From: Rhodoferax antarcticus ANT.BR
GTDB lineage: Bacteria; Pseudomonadota; Gammaproteobacteria; Burkholderiales; Burkholderiaceae_C
Assembly: GCF_001938565.1 (NCBI RefSeq)
Contig: NZ_MSYM01000007.1
Location: 1 to 64,000 of the forward strand
DNA: 64,000 nucleotides
Reading direction: 5' to 3'
In this document: in pieces, positions 35,348-46,507 of the stretch
Layout of the letters: each line of letters starts with the position of its first letter
Numbering within the stretch: position 1 is the stretch's first letter
Made by a program: the position numbers and the translations under genes
Notes under the pieces: generated by a model
The model's input: only the letters and a program-made list of their open reading frames with translations
What the model was told of the DNA's origin: nothing
Databases searched by the model: none

Positions 35348-35803
35348 TGCAATCACCCCTCTGCCGAAGCCATTTACCCGTTTGACGCACGCGGTGTGAC
35401 CAAGGGCTTTCGCCATGCGGCCATTTTTGGCGCGTTTGACTCGCTCACCGCCGGTGAGACCACGCAGTTTGTGAATGACCATGATCCGATTCCGCTCTTG
35501 CACCAACTCGAGGCGCGTTATGGCGATGCGATCAGTTCCACCATGACTTCTACGCTGTACAAGACGCAACAACTGGAAGTTTTCCGCTTGGTTTTGCTCG
35601 CTGGCAAGGAGATGCCCGAACACCAGGTTGTTGGTGAACTGACGGTGCAATGCTTGGAAGGCAGCATCGAATTCTCCATTGGGACGACACACGAAGTCAT
35701 GCGGGCAGGTGACCTCAAGTGCCTTGCGGGGGGAGTCTCGCATTCGCTTAGAGCCATCGAAGATTCGGCGGTCCTCGTCACCTTGCTGCTAAATGGGGCG
35801 TAA
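35336..35803 (+). CDS. DUF2249-cupin chimeric protein
   Basis: 155 residues. Residues 1-63 are the first half of a DUF2249 domain (F-D-A-R-G-V...I-F-G-A-F-D-S-L-T-A-G-E-T-T-Q-F-V-N-D-H-D-P-I-P-L-L-H-Q-L-E-A-R-Y-G-D), but the second DUF2249 block (F-S-W-E...G-P-E-V-W) is absent. Residues ~65-155 are instead a small cupin barrel (L-L-A-G-K-E-M-P-E-H-Q-V-V-G-E-L-T-V-Q-C-L-E-G, later G-G-V-S-H-S-L). Metal-ligand spacing is H-x-V...E...H. The join lies near 35530. It may be a functional fusion for NO or redox sensing or a deletion product of two adjacent genes; the 36-bp duplication just upstream favours the latter. Confidence 0.7.
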   Translation: MTHACNHPSAEAIYPFDARGVTKGFRHAAIFGAFDSLTAGETTQFVNDHDPIPLLHQLEARYGDAISSTMTSTLYKTQQLEVFRLVLLAGKEMPEHQVVGELTVQCLEGSIEFSIGTTHEVMRAGDLKCLAGGVSHSLRAIEDSAVLVTLLLNGA

Positions 35804-35808
35804 GGTCA

Positions 35809-36386
35809 GTGCAAATAGCCAGACCAGCGTCGATACCTGACACCTTGGTCTGCACCCTCGGGCACTCGAATCGGACGATTGTGGGCTTCACCCGTCTGCT
35901 TTTGACCAACGAAGCGGCCAAGGTGATTGACGTCAGGGCCATCCCGCGTTCTTGCCACAACCCGCAGTTCAATCTCGACGCGCTTGCAGACTCGCTTGCA
36001 GTGGCGGCAATCGACTATTTGCACATGCCGGGCTTGGGTGGCCTACGCCACGCACACGCCGCCTCACAGAACACCGGGTGGCACAACGCGCGTCGTTCAG
36101 AGGTTACGCCGACTACATGCAGTCTGCAGATTTTGCCGAGAACGTCGACGTGCTGCTGGCCCTTGCGCGCTCCCAGCGCTGCGCACTGATGTGTGCAGAA
36201 GTTGTACTCTGGCGCTGTCACCGCTCGCTGATCGCCGACGCGCTGTCATTGAGGGGCGTGCGCGTGGAGAACATCACCGGGCCGCGCGGACGCAAACCAC
36301 ACGTGCTCACCTCGTTTGCGTATGTTGAGGGCCTAAAGGTGACGTATCCGGCGATCGACCTCCCGCAGGGTCAGGTACCTACATGA
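35809..36386 (+). pseudogene. DUF488 family gene with one frameshift
   Basis: GTG start at 35809, six bases after the cupin stop. Reads C-T-L-G-H-S-N-R-T-I, V-I-D-V-R-A-I-P-R-S, H-N-P-Q-F, H-M-P-G-L-G-G-L-R, N-T-G-W-H-N-A in one frame, then near 36090 continues in another as S-F-R-G-Y-A-D-Y-M, A-L-M-C-A-E-V-V-L-W-R-C-H-R-S-L-I-A-D-A-L to the stop at 36386, which overlaps the next start (ATGA). Combined, the family's conserved blocks are all present (~190 residues). DUF488 proteins have a conserved Cys/His site of unknown chemistry. One missing or two extra bases break it. Confidence 0.85.
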
Positions 36387-36865
36387 AAGCGGTGGCGCAA
36401 CCGCGCCAGACCGTAGCGATCACACCGTACCAAGACCTCGACACTCTGCTTGCCGATGCGCGCAGTTGCCGCGTTTGCAAGGCACACCTTCCGCTGGGCC
36501 CGCGTCCGGTGTTACAAGCCGCGCCCTCCGCACGCATCCTCGTGGTGGGCCAGGCGCCAGGCGTTCGCGTGCACACCTCGGGTATTCCTTGGGACGATGC
36601 CAGCGGCGAGCGCCTACACGCTTGGACCGGCCTGAGCAACGCACATTTCTACGACGCTTCGAAAGCCGAGATCATTCCGATGGGTTTTTGCTACTTCGGG
36701 CGCGGGCGCGGGCGCGACGGGGACTTGCCCCCGGGACGTGAATGCGCGCCCGACTATCTTGCGTTGCCGCACCCCTGCGCTCGCAATTCACCCTGGTTCC
36801 AGCGCAATCCATGGTTCGAACAGGAGGTGCTGCCAGCGCTTAGGCAACGGGTAGCGTCGTTGTAG
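36383..36865 (+). CDS. uracil-DNA glycosylase-superfamily protein, internally deleted
   Basis: 160 residues. N-terminal part matches small UDG-like proteins: S-C-R-V-C-K-A-H-L-P-L-G-P-R-P-V-L-Q, then I-L-V-V-G-Q-A-P-G-V-R-V-H, I-P-W-D-D-A-S-G-E-R-L-H-A-W-T-G and G-F-C-Y-F-G-R-G-R-G-R-D-G-D-L-P-P-G-R-E-C-A-P. It then jumps at 36751-36770 straight to L-P-H-P-C-A-R-N-S-P-W-F-Q-R-N-P-W-F, skipping ~45 residues that normally form the middle of the fold (around the L-I-G-Q-Y-A strand). The frame is kept, so a truncated protein could be made but is unlikely to fold. It overlaps the DUF488 gene by 4 bp, a common pair. Confidence 0.7.
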   Translation: MKAVAQPRQTVAITPYQDLDTLLADARSCRVCKAHLPLGPRPVLQAAPSARILVVGQAPGVRVHTSGIPWDDASGERLHAWTGLSNAHFYDASKAEIIPMGFCYFGRGRGRDGDLPPGRECAPDYLALPHPCARNSPWFQRNPWFEQEVLPALRQRVASL

Positions 36866-37297
36866 TCAGGTGGAGCGTCCTCATGAACTGGCGCTGTCCA
36901 ACTCGACCAGCGGTTTTCACGCTGACACGGGTTAACGTGTCGTTATGCGCACTCCCGTCGACCACGCGTTCCCCGCAGGAAAATCAAAGCCTTGAAGGTG
37001 TCCTTTCGCATCGGGGGAGCAACGAGGGTACTTCGGCCAATGTGACAGATCGGACCCCCACCACGTTTCATCCTGAGCAAGGACTGGCAGGCTCGACTTC
37101 TGACTCGCTAAAAAAAATCACCCCAGGTGTAGATAAAATCAATTTGCTTTATTTAATAACCATTTGCCACAGGATGTGCGACGCTGGTCCCTCCTTTGGC
37201 GCATCATCGCGACGGGCGTCGGTAGCCACCGAGCGAGGCTGACCTTTGACGTGTTCAGCGCAAACATGCCAGGGTGGCTATAAGAAGGATCCGATAG
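36866..37297. other. 432-bp region without a confident gene
   Basis: An ATG-started frame at 36883-37242 (119 codons) has low-complexity composition, no recognised domain and no ribosome-binding site, so I do not call it. The last ~180 bp are A/T-rich (TTTATTTAATAACC near 37147) and should hold the promoter of the YidE-type transporter, whose ATG at 37298 follows AAGAAGGATC. No IS-like terminal repeats or transposase motifs were found. Confidence 0.5.
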
Positions 37298-38959
37298 ATG
37301 AGTGACGTTGCCATATCCACAAGTCTGCTGGCATTAGTGGCGGTGCTGGGCCTTTGGCTGGGCAATTTCGAATTCAAGGGCATCGGCCTGGGCATTGGCG
37401 GCGTGCTGTTTGGCGGGCTGTTTGTCGGTCACTTCGTTCAGAGTAACGGTATGGTGCTGGACCTGCACACGCTGCACTTTGTGCAGGAGTTCGGCCTGAT
37501 CTTGTTTGTTTACAGCATTGGCATCCAGGTTGGGCCGGGGTTTTTCTCATCGTTGCGCAGCACCGGGCTTAAACTCAACGGCTTTGCTGCACTGCTGGTT
37601 TTGCTGGGCTGCGCGGTGGCCGCGGCGCTGCACAAACTTTTTGACGTGCCGCTGCCGGTGATTCTGGGCATTTTTTCGGGTGCTGTCACCAACACGCCAT
37701 CGCTGGGCGCAGGCCAGCAGATCTTGACCGACCTGGGCTCGTCGGCCGAGAGTATCTCTAGCATGGGCATGGCTTACGCCATGGCCTACCCGTTTGGCAT
37801 TTGCGGCATCTTGCTGTCAATGTGGCTGGTCCGGCTGTTTTTCCGCATCAATGTCGACCAGGAAGCACACGCCTTTGACGAGGAGTCCGGCCGGTCGCGC
37901 AGTGGCTTATTCACCATGAATGTGGCCTTGCGAAACGTGAACCTGGATGGCCTGGCGCTGAAAAAAGTGCCAGGCCTGACCGACGGTCAAGTGATCTGCT
38001 CGCGTATGAAACGCGGCGACGACTTGTCTGTGCCGCGCCCGCTCACCACGCTGCAGGTAGGAGACCTGCTGCACTTGGTAGGTTCCCCGGACGCCTTGCG
38101 CAGCGCACAACTGGTGATTGGTGAGGAGGTCGAGACGTCGCTGTCCACCCACGGCACAGACATGCGGGTCGAGCGTATCGTGGTGACCAACGTGAAGGTG
38201 ATTGGCAAACGCATCTCTGACCTGGCGTTAGCGCAAACCTATGACGTGGTGATTTCTCGCTTGAACCGCGCTGGCGTGGAACTGGTGCCCAATGCACAAA
38301 CGACGCTTCAGTTTGGCGACATTTTGAACATTGTCGGCACCCCCGATGCCATTGATGTCGTGGCCGGGATGATGGGCAACTCCAAACACAAGTTGCAGCA
38401 GGTGCAGATGCTGCCGGTGTTTTTGGGCATCGGTTTGGGGGTGCTGCTGGGCTCGCTGCCCTTTTACCTGCCGGGCATACCGGCCGCGCTGAAGCTGGGT
38501 CTGGCGGGCGGGCCGCTGGTGGTAGCACTGATCGTGTCGCGCATTGGCAGCATTGGCAGGCTGCACTGGTTCATGCCACCCAGCGCCAACCTGGCGCTGC
38601 GTGAGTTGGGCATTGTTCTGTTTCTGGCGGTGGTGGGGCTCAAATCAGGCGGCCAGTTTCTGGAAACCTTGCTGCAAGGCCCCGGCGCCACTTGGCTGAT
38701 GTACGGCGCGCTCATCACGCTGATACCGCTGATGATTGTCGGAGTGCTGGCACGAGTTGTTGGAAAAATCAACTACCTGACCCTGTGCGGACTGCTGGCC
38801 GGCTCGATGACCGACCCACCGGCACTGGCTTTTGCCAATGCCATGCACCCCACCAATGGGGCCGCTGCGCTGTCTTACGTTACCGTTTACCCGCTGGTGA
38901 TGTTCATGCGCATTGTGGCGCCGCAGCTGATGGCACTGATGCTTTGGGTGCCCAGCTAG
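37298..38959 (+). CDS. YidE/AspT-type putative transporter with two RCK_C domains
   Basis: 553 residues, exactly the E. coli YidE length. The inner-membrane protein has about ten helices in two Asp-Al_Ex repeats (residues ~1-190 and ~360-553) around two cytoplasmic TrkA-C/RCK_C domains ([26 protein letters not shown] near 200-275; [19 protein letters not shown] near 290-350). Conserved [10 protein letters not shown] near residue 125 and [10 protein letters not shown] near 505. AspT exchanges aspartate for alanine; YidE's substrate is undetermined. It is convergent with fba across an intrinsic terminator. Confidence 0.92.
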   Translation: MSDVAISTSLLALVAVLGLWLGNFEFKGIGLGIGGVLFGGLFVGHFVQSNGMVLDLHTLHFVQEFGLILFVYSIGIQVGPGFFSSLRSTGLKLNGFAALLVLLGCAVAAALHKLFDVPLPVILGIFSGAVTNTPSLGAGQQILTDLGSSAESISSMGMAYAMAYPFGICGILLSMWLVRLFFRINVDQEAHAFDEESGRSRSGLFTMNVALRNVNLDGLALKKVPGLTDGQVICSRMKRGDDLSVPRPLTTLQVGDLLHLVGSPDALRSAQLVIGEEVETSLSTHGTDMRVERIVVTNVKVIGKRISDLALAQTYDVVISRLNRAGVELVPNAQTTLQFGDILNIVGTPDAIDVVAGMMGNSKHKLQQVQMLPVFLGIGLGVLLGSLPFYLPGIPAALKLGLAGGPLVVALIVSRIGSIGRLHWFMPPSANLALRELGIVLFLAVVGLKSGGQFLETLLQGPGATWLMYGALITLIPLMIVGVLARVVGKINYLTLCGLLAGSMTDPPALAFANAMHPTNGAAALSYVTVYPLVMFMRIVAPQLMALMLWVPS

Positions 38960-38996
38960 CCAGCTAGTATGCGCCGGTGCTGATGTCCGTTCATGA

Positions 38997-39026
38997 AAAA
39001 AGGCCGAAGGAGACATCGGCCTTTTT
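38997..39026. terminator. bidirectional intrinsic terminator between transporter and fba
   Basis: Hairpin AAAAAGGCCGA (38997-39007) pairing with TCGGCCTTTTT (39016-39026) around AGGAGACA. The A-run and T-run make it usable from both sides, for the convergent transporter and fba genes. Confidence 0.92.
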
Positions 39027-39043
39027 AACGCGCTCTGCCTGAG

Positions 39044-40123
39044 TTAAAGGCTGTTGACGGCGTTAAGTTCCTCGAAGGCCTGCTCCAAACGGGCGATCAT
39101 GCCGAGCTGACCGGCACGTTGCCAGGCGCGGGGGTCGTAATACTTTTTATTGGGCTTGTCGTCGCCATCGGGGTTGCCGATCTGACCTTGCAGATAAGCT
39201 TCGTTCTTTTTGTGATAAGCCATCACACCCGCCCATGTGGCCCATTGGGTGTCGGTGTCAATGTTCATCTTCACCACGCCGTAGCTGATGGATTCCTTGA
39301 TTTCATCAGCACTGGAGCCCGAGCCGCCGTGGAACACAAAGTCCAGCGTGTTGGCCGCTACCTTGTATTTTTCCGAGACAAACTTTTGTGAGTTGTCCAG
39401 AATCTTCGGTGTGAGTTTGACATTGCCCGGCTTGTACACCCCATGCACATTGCCAAACGAAGCGGCAATGGTGAAACGGTGGCTGATTTTGATCAGTTCT
39501 TCATAGGCATAGGCCACATCTTCGGGCTGGGTGTACAGCAGGGATGCGTCCCGATCGCTGTTATCCACACCGTCTTCTTCACCGCCGGTGACGCCGAGTT
39601 CGATTTCCAGCGTCATGCCCATCTTGGCCATGCGGGCCAGGTATTTGCCGCAAATGGCGATGTTTTCCTTCAGGGGTTCTTCCGACAGGTCGAGCATGTG
39701 GGAGCTGAACAGGGGTTTGCCGGTTTCCGCAAAGTATTTTTCACCGGCGTCGAGCAAGCCGTCAATCCACGGCAAAAGTTTTTTGGCGGCATGGTCGGTA
39801 TGCACAATCACCGGCACACCATACGACTCGGCCACCAGGTGAATGTGCCTGGCACCAGAAATGCCCCCCAGAATAGCCGCTTGCTGGCCGTCAAGTTTCA
39901 AACCCTTGCCCGCCACAAAACCCGCGCCGCCGTTGGAGAACTGAATCACCACCGGCGCCTTCACCTTGGCGGCAGCTTCCAAAACAGCGTTGATGGAATC
40001 GGTGCTGATAACGTTCACCGCAGGCAACGCAAATTGGTTGGCTTTACAAATGGCAAAGATTTTTTGCACATCATCACCAGACACCACACCGGGCTGAACC
40101 ACATCCAGAATTTTCTGAGTCAT
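39044..40123 (-). CDS. fbaA: class II fructose-bisphosphate aldolase
   Basis: 359 residues, the E. coli FbaA length and type rather than the Calvin-cycle CbbA form common in betaproteobacteria. It splits fructose 1,6-bisphosphate to triose phosphates. Zinc ligands are seen in V-I-V-H-T-D-H-A-A-K near residue 107, E-I-E-L-G-V-T-G-G-E-E-D-G-V near 175, F-G-N-V-H-G-V near 225 and the phosphate loop F-H-G-G-S-G-S near 265. Encoded with pckG and pyk on one strand, a central-carbon cluster. The 3' end is at the shared terminator. Confidence 0.96.
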   Translation of the reverse strand: MTQKILDVVQPGVVSGDDVQKIFAICKANQFALPAVNVISTDSINAVLEAAAKVKAPVVIQFSNGGAGFVAGKGLKLDGQQAAILGGISGARHIHLVAESYGVPVIVHTDHAAKKLLPWIDGLLDAGEKYFAETGKPLFSSHMLDLSEEPLKENIAICGKYLARMAKMGMTLEIELGVTGGEEDGVDNSDRDASLLYTQPEDVAYAYEELIKISHRFTIAASFGNVHGVYKPGNVKLTPKILDNSQKFVSEKYKVAANTLDFVFHGGSGSSADEIKESISYGVVKMNIDTDTQWATWAGVMAYHKKNEAYLQGQIGNPDGDDKPNKKYYDPRAWQRAGQLGMIARLEQAFEELNAVNSL

Positions 40124-40322
40124 TGACGAATCCTTTGCACTTAGTTGAGTTGAAAAAATCTAATCCACCGTAACACGATTAATCCGGCCAACACGTTCTT
40201 CAGAAAATAGAGCGTCTGGTTTGGACTCAGAAACCAATTTTAGGGACCTGTCAGCCAAGGCTCATTCATCATCAACTGCCAGCGTCATCGTTGACATGAA
40301 TAGCTTTTCGTCTTGGCCGACC

Positions 40323-40347
40323 CAAAAAAAAGCCACCTTACGGTGGC
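40323..40347 (-). terminator. intrinsic terminator of pckG
   Basis: On the minus strand, stem GCCACC/GGTGGC (40332-40337 with 40342-40347) and a 4-base loop are followed by eight T residues (the A-run at 40324-40331). It lies 39 bp past the pckG stop, before the fba promoter region. Confidence 0.92.
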
Positions 40348-40385
40348 CATTTTCTTGGGGTTGGCCCGCGGACCTCCAACCGGGG

Positions 40386-42278
<1,893 letters not shown>

Positions 42279-42379
42279 TGAACCTCCTGGTAAATCCGAT
42301 TAGATTGCATCAAGCAACTTACATTGTGACAACGCCACCTTACCGCAACCTGTTCGCGGGCAAACAAACTCGTTCAATT

Positions 42380-43810
42380 TCACACAACGCGGCAGATTTT
42401 GAGCATATTGGCACCATCGGGTGCGCCCATGGGCTCGCCGCAGGTGATCACGTAGACATCTCCCGACTCGACGAAATTAAGCGCCTTGAGGTCTCTTTCT
42501 GCCTGCGCCAGTGCCGTGTCCCGGTCCATGCTGGCGTCAATCAGCAGCGGGCGAACGTTTCGGTAAAGCGTCATGCGCCGCTGCGTGGCAATGTGCGACG
42601 TCATGGCGTAAATCGGTACGCGCGTCAGGTGGCGGCTCATCCAGCGGGCGGAAGACCCGCTTTCAGTCAGGGCAACAATCGCTTTGGCACCCAAATGGTG
42701 CGCCGTGAACAGCGCGCCCATGGACACCGCGTAGGGGATTCTGGTGAACGTCTTGCCGGTGAAATCGGCTTCAAGGGTGAAATCCTCACCGCCTTCGGCG
42801 ACGTGACAGATCTTGGCCATCTCAATTACCGTCTCCAGCGGGTACCTGCCTGCGGCGGTTTCAGCAGACAGCATCACCGCGTCGGTGCCATCCAGCACCG
42901 CATTGGCCACATCGCTCACCTCGGCGCGGGTCGGCACTGGGTTGGTGATCATCGATTCCATCATTTGGGTGGCGGTGATCACCACACGGTCAAGCTCACG
43001 CGCGAGCTTAATCATGCGTTTTTGCAGCGCTGGCACCATTGCGTTGCCCACTTCCACCGCCAGATCACCCCGCGCCACCATGATGCCGTCACTGGCCAGC
43101 AGGATTTCTTCCAGGTGCGGAATGGCCTCGGCCCGTTCAATCTTCGCAATCAGCGCAGGCTGATGCCCGCCATCGGAGGCCACGTTGCACAACTGGCGCG
43201 CCATTTCCATGTCGGCGGCGTTTTTCGGAAAGCTCACCGCCACGTAGTCGGCCTTGAACCCCATAGCGGTGCGAATGTCATCCATGTCTTTGGCCGTCAG
43301 CGCGGGTGCGCTCAGGCCACCGCCCTGTTTGTTGATGCCCTTGTTGTTGGACAACTCACCACCGAGTTTGACCGTGGTGAAAATGGCCGACCCACGACAG
43401 GCGTCAACGGTGATCACGATCAGACCGTCATTGAGCAGCAACACATCCCCGGCCTTGACTTCTTTGGGCAGGGTCTTGTAGTCCAGGCCAACGCCATTGA
43501 CATCACCTAATTCGACGCGCGCCGCGTCCAACACAAACTGCTGGCCCTGCGCCAGAAACACCCGACCTTCGGCAAATTTGCCCACCCGAATCTTCGGGCC
43601 CTGCAGATCGGCCATGATGCCGACCTCGCTTCCGGCACGCTTGGCGGCTTCGCGCACGAGTTGCGCCAGGTTGATGTGGTCTTGCGCCTTGCCATGGCTG
43701 AAATTGAGCCGCACCACATTGACACCAGCGCGAATCATCTGCTCCAGAAGGTGCGGATCACTGGAAGCTGGGCCAAGAGTTGCAACGATTTTGGTGGCGC
43801 GACGCGACAT
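42380..43810 (-). CDS. pyk: pyruvate kinase
   Basis: 476 residues from the ATG at 43810, preceded by GGAGA. The upstream extension to 43864 is not typical. PEP plus ADP to pyruvate plus ATP. N-terminal R-R-A-T-K-I-V-A-T-L-G-P-A-S, V-V-R-L-N-F-S-H-G near 32-40, D-L-Q-G-P-K-I-R-V-G, metal-binding G-D-L-A-V-E-V, and the T-A-T-Q-M-M-E-S-M-I signature near 275, followed by the usual V-P-T-R-A-E-V-S-D-V-A-N-A-V-L-D-G-T-D. Betaproteobacterial pyk, fba and purC genes usually stand together; here pckG and a 10-kb accessory stretch have come between. Confidence 0.97.
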   Translation of the reverse strand: MSRRATKIVATLGPASSDPHLLEQMIRAGVNVVRLNFSHGKAQDHINLAQLVREAAKRAGSEVGIMADLQGPKIRVGKFAEGRVFLAQGQQFVLDAARVELGDVNGVGLDYKTLPKEVKAGDVLLLNDGLIVITVDACRGSAIFTTVKLGGELSNNKGINKQGGGLSAPALTAKDMDDIRTAMGFKADYVAVSFPKNAADMEMARQLCNVASDGGHQPALIAKIERAEAIPHLEEILLASDGIMVARGDLAVEVGNAMVPALQKRMIKLARELDRVVITATQMMESMITNPVPTRAEVSDVANAVLDGTDAVMLSAETAAGRYPLETVIEMAKICHVAEGGEDFTLEADFTGKTFTRIPYAVSMGALFTAHHLGAKAIVALTESGSSARWMSRHLTRVPIYAMTSHIATQRRMTLYRNVRPLLIDASMDRDTALAQAERDLKALNFVESGDVYVITCGEPMGAPDGANMLKICRVV

Positions 43811-43963
43811 GAAAGTATCTCCGTGTAATTTTGTTTCAGAATTTTCCCATGATACGGTTACCAACGCGCAACAAGCCGCGCAACATCACCCCGGCCCACA
43901 ATGATTGGACGGCTTGTGTGGCGGGCCAATGGCTGAATATCGGATCGCATTTGCAGGCATGAC

Positions 43964-44674
43964 TTGCCACAAGACCAAAACACCCTGAGCACCCTGATGG
44001 ACGCTGCCGCCATCAGGGAGCGCTCGCTGGTGGTGGACGACCAACCGGTCAACATCCAGGTAATGCACCAAATTTTCGCGGACCAACACCAGGTGGTCAT
44101 GGCCACTGGCGGCCAGCAGGCGCGTGATTTCTGCCACCGCTCACCGCCAGAACGGGTTTTGCTGGATATTGTCTGAGATGGCGCGCGCCGTGCGTGCGCA
44201 TACCCCGTTGTCGCTGATCACCCTGAATGTGGATTTTTTTAAGCGGTTCAATATCCACTACGACCACGAGGCGGGTGCCGACTGGTTGCGACAGGTCGCA
44301 CAGACGCAGAAAGACGCCAGCCTCTCATCTGAGCTGCACACCGCCTTGGCCAACAACCGAACAGTCATTGAGCGTGGTGCAGCAGCCTATGAGCAGCAAG
44401 GCCCCGACCAGACAACTGCACCCGCGACGCGCGCTAACCAGAGTGACAACGCTGGCAACGCCGATAGCGCTTTGCTGCGTGAGTGACTGGGCTTGCTGAA
44501 GACGTCTGACATGCGGGCGGTGGCAGTGTCTAAGCAGTTGCTGGCCAAAGCGCTCTGCCCAGATGCCCTGGAATAAAAAAAATGCGCGGGGCCATGGACA
44601 TTTTTAACGTTGAACGCGCAGCCGATCTGGCCAGCGCACTGCTGGAAAAAGAGCAGAACCCGGTCTCTGGCTAA
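43964..44674 (+). pseudogene. wreck of a receiver-GGDEF (diguanylate cyclase) gene
   Basis: First piece (43964-44176): L-V-V-D-D-Q-P-V-N-I-Q-V-M-H-Q-I-F, G-G-Q-Q-A-R, P-E-R-V-L-L-D-I-V then a stop exactly where M-P-x-M-D-G should follow. Second piece, another frame from ~44178: P-L-S-L-I-T-L-N-V-D-F-F-K-R-F-N-I-H-Y-D-H-E-A-G, the early GGDEF domain, running to a stop at 44486 without any G-G-D-E-F. A third piece (L-L-K-T-S-D-M-R-A-V, later D-I-F-N-V-E-R-A-A-D-L-A) up to 44674 resembles phosphotransfer or linker remains. The receiver end and the GGDEF catalytic half are both missing. No function is expected. Confidence 0.75.
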
Positions 44675-44796
44675 ACGCCGTTCTGCCCTTCGGCCAAACT
44701 TAAATCGACTGCGTCAGCGCTGCGGAATTGACGCATTTGCTGGCCAACTGCAAACCGCCATAGTGCGCCCACGGGCGGGGTAGGTTAGCTTGCCTA

Positions 44797-44866
44797 GAAT
44801 TTATAGGAAATTGACCTCTAGCCCTTATAAATAAAGCGGGAGCTGCTACTTTAAATATAGCAATTC
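44797..44866 (-). repeat. dispersed repeat, full-length intergenic copy
   Basis: One of the longest copies (70 bp). Minus-strand cores GTAGCAGCTCCCGC and TATAAGGGCTAGAGGTC, with outer TTGCTATATTT and CCTATAAATTC. It lies in the 265-bp gap between the decayed GGDEF gene and the MCP stop, which holds no other recognisable feature. Confidence 0.9.
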
Positions 44867-44939
44867 ACCGTCGTCGTGCAAGGCACTTATCACCTGGCTG
44901 ATGCGCCCACCTGCTGGCTGGGCATCTGGGTTGCGAGGG

Positions 44940-46466
44940 TCATGCGTTGAGCCATTGTGAATTGAGATAGCAACCGCAGCCGAGCAAATGCTGGCCATCC
45001 AGGGGCACCACATAGGAGGTTTTGGCCTGGGTCTCACGCGTGACCGGGTTGGTAATCACGTAATTGACCCAACCGCCCTGCTCCTGATCACACACCTCCC
45101 AGGCATCGGCCACCAGCTTGTCGGCATCCAGGCCGGGAATCACGCGCAGATCGGTGTTGTCTTTTTCGGGCAGTGCACCATGCACCTGGTAAATGCCCCG
45201 CCGGTCGAAGATGAAGATGTACATGTCGCGGTCAATGAAGGGGCCGGACTTGTCGTGAAAGTCACGCACCGCCTGCTGGTAGCCGACGCGGCCCAAGTGC
45301 ACCATGGCATCAAACACCAGTTGGCGCGCTTGGTCAGCGGTGCCTTGTCGCAGGCGAATGTCACCCACCGAAATTTCCAGCGTGGAGGCCTGGTTGATCA
45401 GGCGATCAGAATTACCCGCCGCACGGCTGACCAGCGCCGTGTTTTCGTGCGTCAGCACATCCAGGTCACCGACTGCGTGCACCACTTCTTCCAGTGCTGC
45501 GCTTTGCGAGGCACTGCCCTCGGCCATGACATTGACGTTCATGGCGATCTCACCAATGCCGGAGATCAGGCTCTCCATGGTTTCGTTAACCTGTTTGATG
45601 CCGTTTACCGTAACACCCACGCGGCTTGAAGACTCTGCAATCAGGCCACGGATTTCAGCGGCAGCACCTTGACTGCGCTTGGCCAGGTTGCGCACTTCGG
45701 CCGCCACCACCGCAAAACCCCGGCCCTGTTCGCCAGCACGTGCGGCTTCCACCGCCGCGTTCAAGGCCAGCAGGTTGGTCTGAAACGCAATGCCGTCAAT
45801 CACCCCGATGATTTCAGACATGCGCTTGGAGGTGACTTCCAGCGGGCCCATGCTCTGCATGGCCTCGTTCATCATCATGCCGGCGTTGTCGGCCTCTTTG
45901 TGCAGGCTGGCAGTCATCATGCTCACCTCTTGCGCCGCCTGCGCGTTGCGCGACACGGTCTCACTCACGTGCTTGACGTGCACCGAGGTCTGCTGCAGAT
46001 GCTGGCCCTGTGCCCTAGCGCGCTCGGCCAAGCTGCGGGTGTCGTCCACCAGTTTCTTGCCAGTGTCACCCAGCAGCACTGCTGCGGTGCGGATATTGGC
46101 CACCATGCTCGACATATTGGTGATCATCAGCTCGAGATGCCGCCCAAAGTTGCCCAGTGTTTGGACATTGCTGGACACCTGCTGCGCCAGATTGCCGTGC
46201 GACACCTCGGTCATGGCGCGGTCCATGCGGTCGCGCTCGGTGCGGGTGATGCTGAAATAGGCGAACTGGAAATACAGCCAAAGCGCCAGGCCCGCCAGTG
46301 CCACCAGCGCGAAAATCGCTCCCTCCCGATCTGGCGCCACAGTTTGCATCCATGACATAACGACCATGGTCAACAGCACAAGAATCATCGGTATCGGCAA
46401 CACCCAAAAACGCACGCGGCCCGACAGCGGCCGAAGCAACGCGATAGCAGGCAAAAGCAGGTTCAT
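44940..46466 (-). CDS. methyl-accepting chemotaxis protein with C-terminal Cache-like sensor
   Basis: 508 residues from the ATG at 46466. Two N-terminal membrane helices (residues ~18-45 and ~52-72) with almost no periplasmic loop, a short linker, then the MCP signalling domain (residues ~95-375), including the hairpin tip I-G-V-I-D-G-I-A-F-Q-T-N-L-L-A-L-N-A-A-V. The last ~125 residues (V-H-L-G-R-V-G-Y-Q-Q-A-V-R-D-F, F-I-F-D-R-R-G-I-Y-Q-V-H-G, D-L-R-V-I-P-G) form a small Cache/sCache-like sensor placed in the cytoplasm after the signalling domain, an inverted layout. It is followed on the same strand (upstream genes) by a CheY-like regulator and an Hpt protein, suggesting a small alternative chemosensory set. 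Confidence 0.88.
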   Translation of the reverse strand: MNLLLPAIALLRPLSGRVRFWVLPIPMILVLLTMVVMSWMQTVAPDREGAIFALVALAGLALWLYFQFAYFSITRTERDRMDRAMTEVSHGNLAQQVSSNVQTLGNFGRHLELMITNMSSMVANIRTAAVLLGDTGKKLVDDTRSLAERARAQGQHLQQTSVHVKHVSETVSRNAQAAQEVSMMTASLHKEADNAGMMMNEAMQSMGPLEVTSKRMSEIIGVIDGIAFQTNLLALNAAVEAARAGEQGRGFAVVAAEVRNLAKRSQGAAAEIRGLIAESSSRVGVTVNGIKQVNETMESLISGIGEIAMNVNVMAEGSASQSAALEEVVHAVGDLDVLTHENTALVSRAAGNSDRLINQASTLEISVGDIRLRQGTADQARQLVFDAMVHLGRVGYQQAVRDFHDKSGPFIDRDMYIFIFDRRGIYQVHGALPEKDNTDLRVIPGLDADKLVADAWEVCDQEQGGWVNYVITNPVTRETQAKTSYVVPLDGQHLLGCGCYLNSQWLNA

Positions 46467-46507
46467 GGCATCGTCTTTTCGGTACGGCACGGAGCAGGTA
46501 ACTGCGT

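Noticed and set aside
36883..37242. 119-codon frame between the glycosylase-like and YidE-type genes
   Set aside because: No family resemblance, no ribosome-binding site, and composition unlike neighbouring genes; kept as unassigned intergenic DNA.
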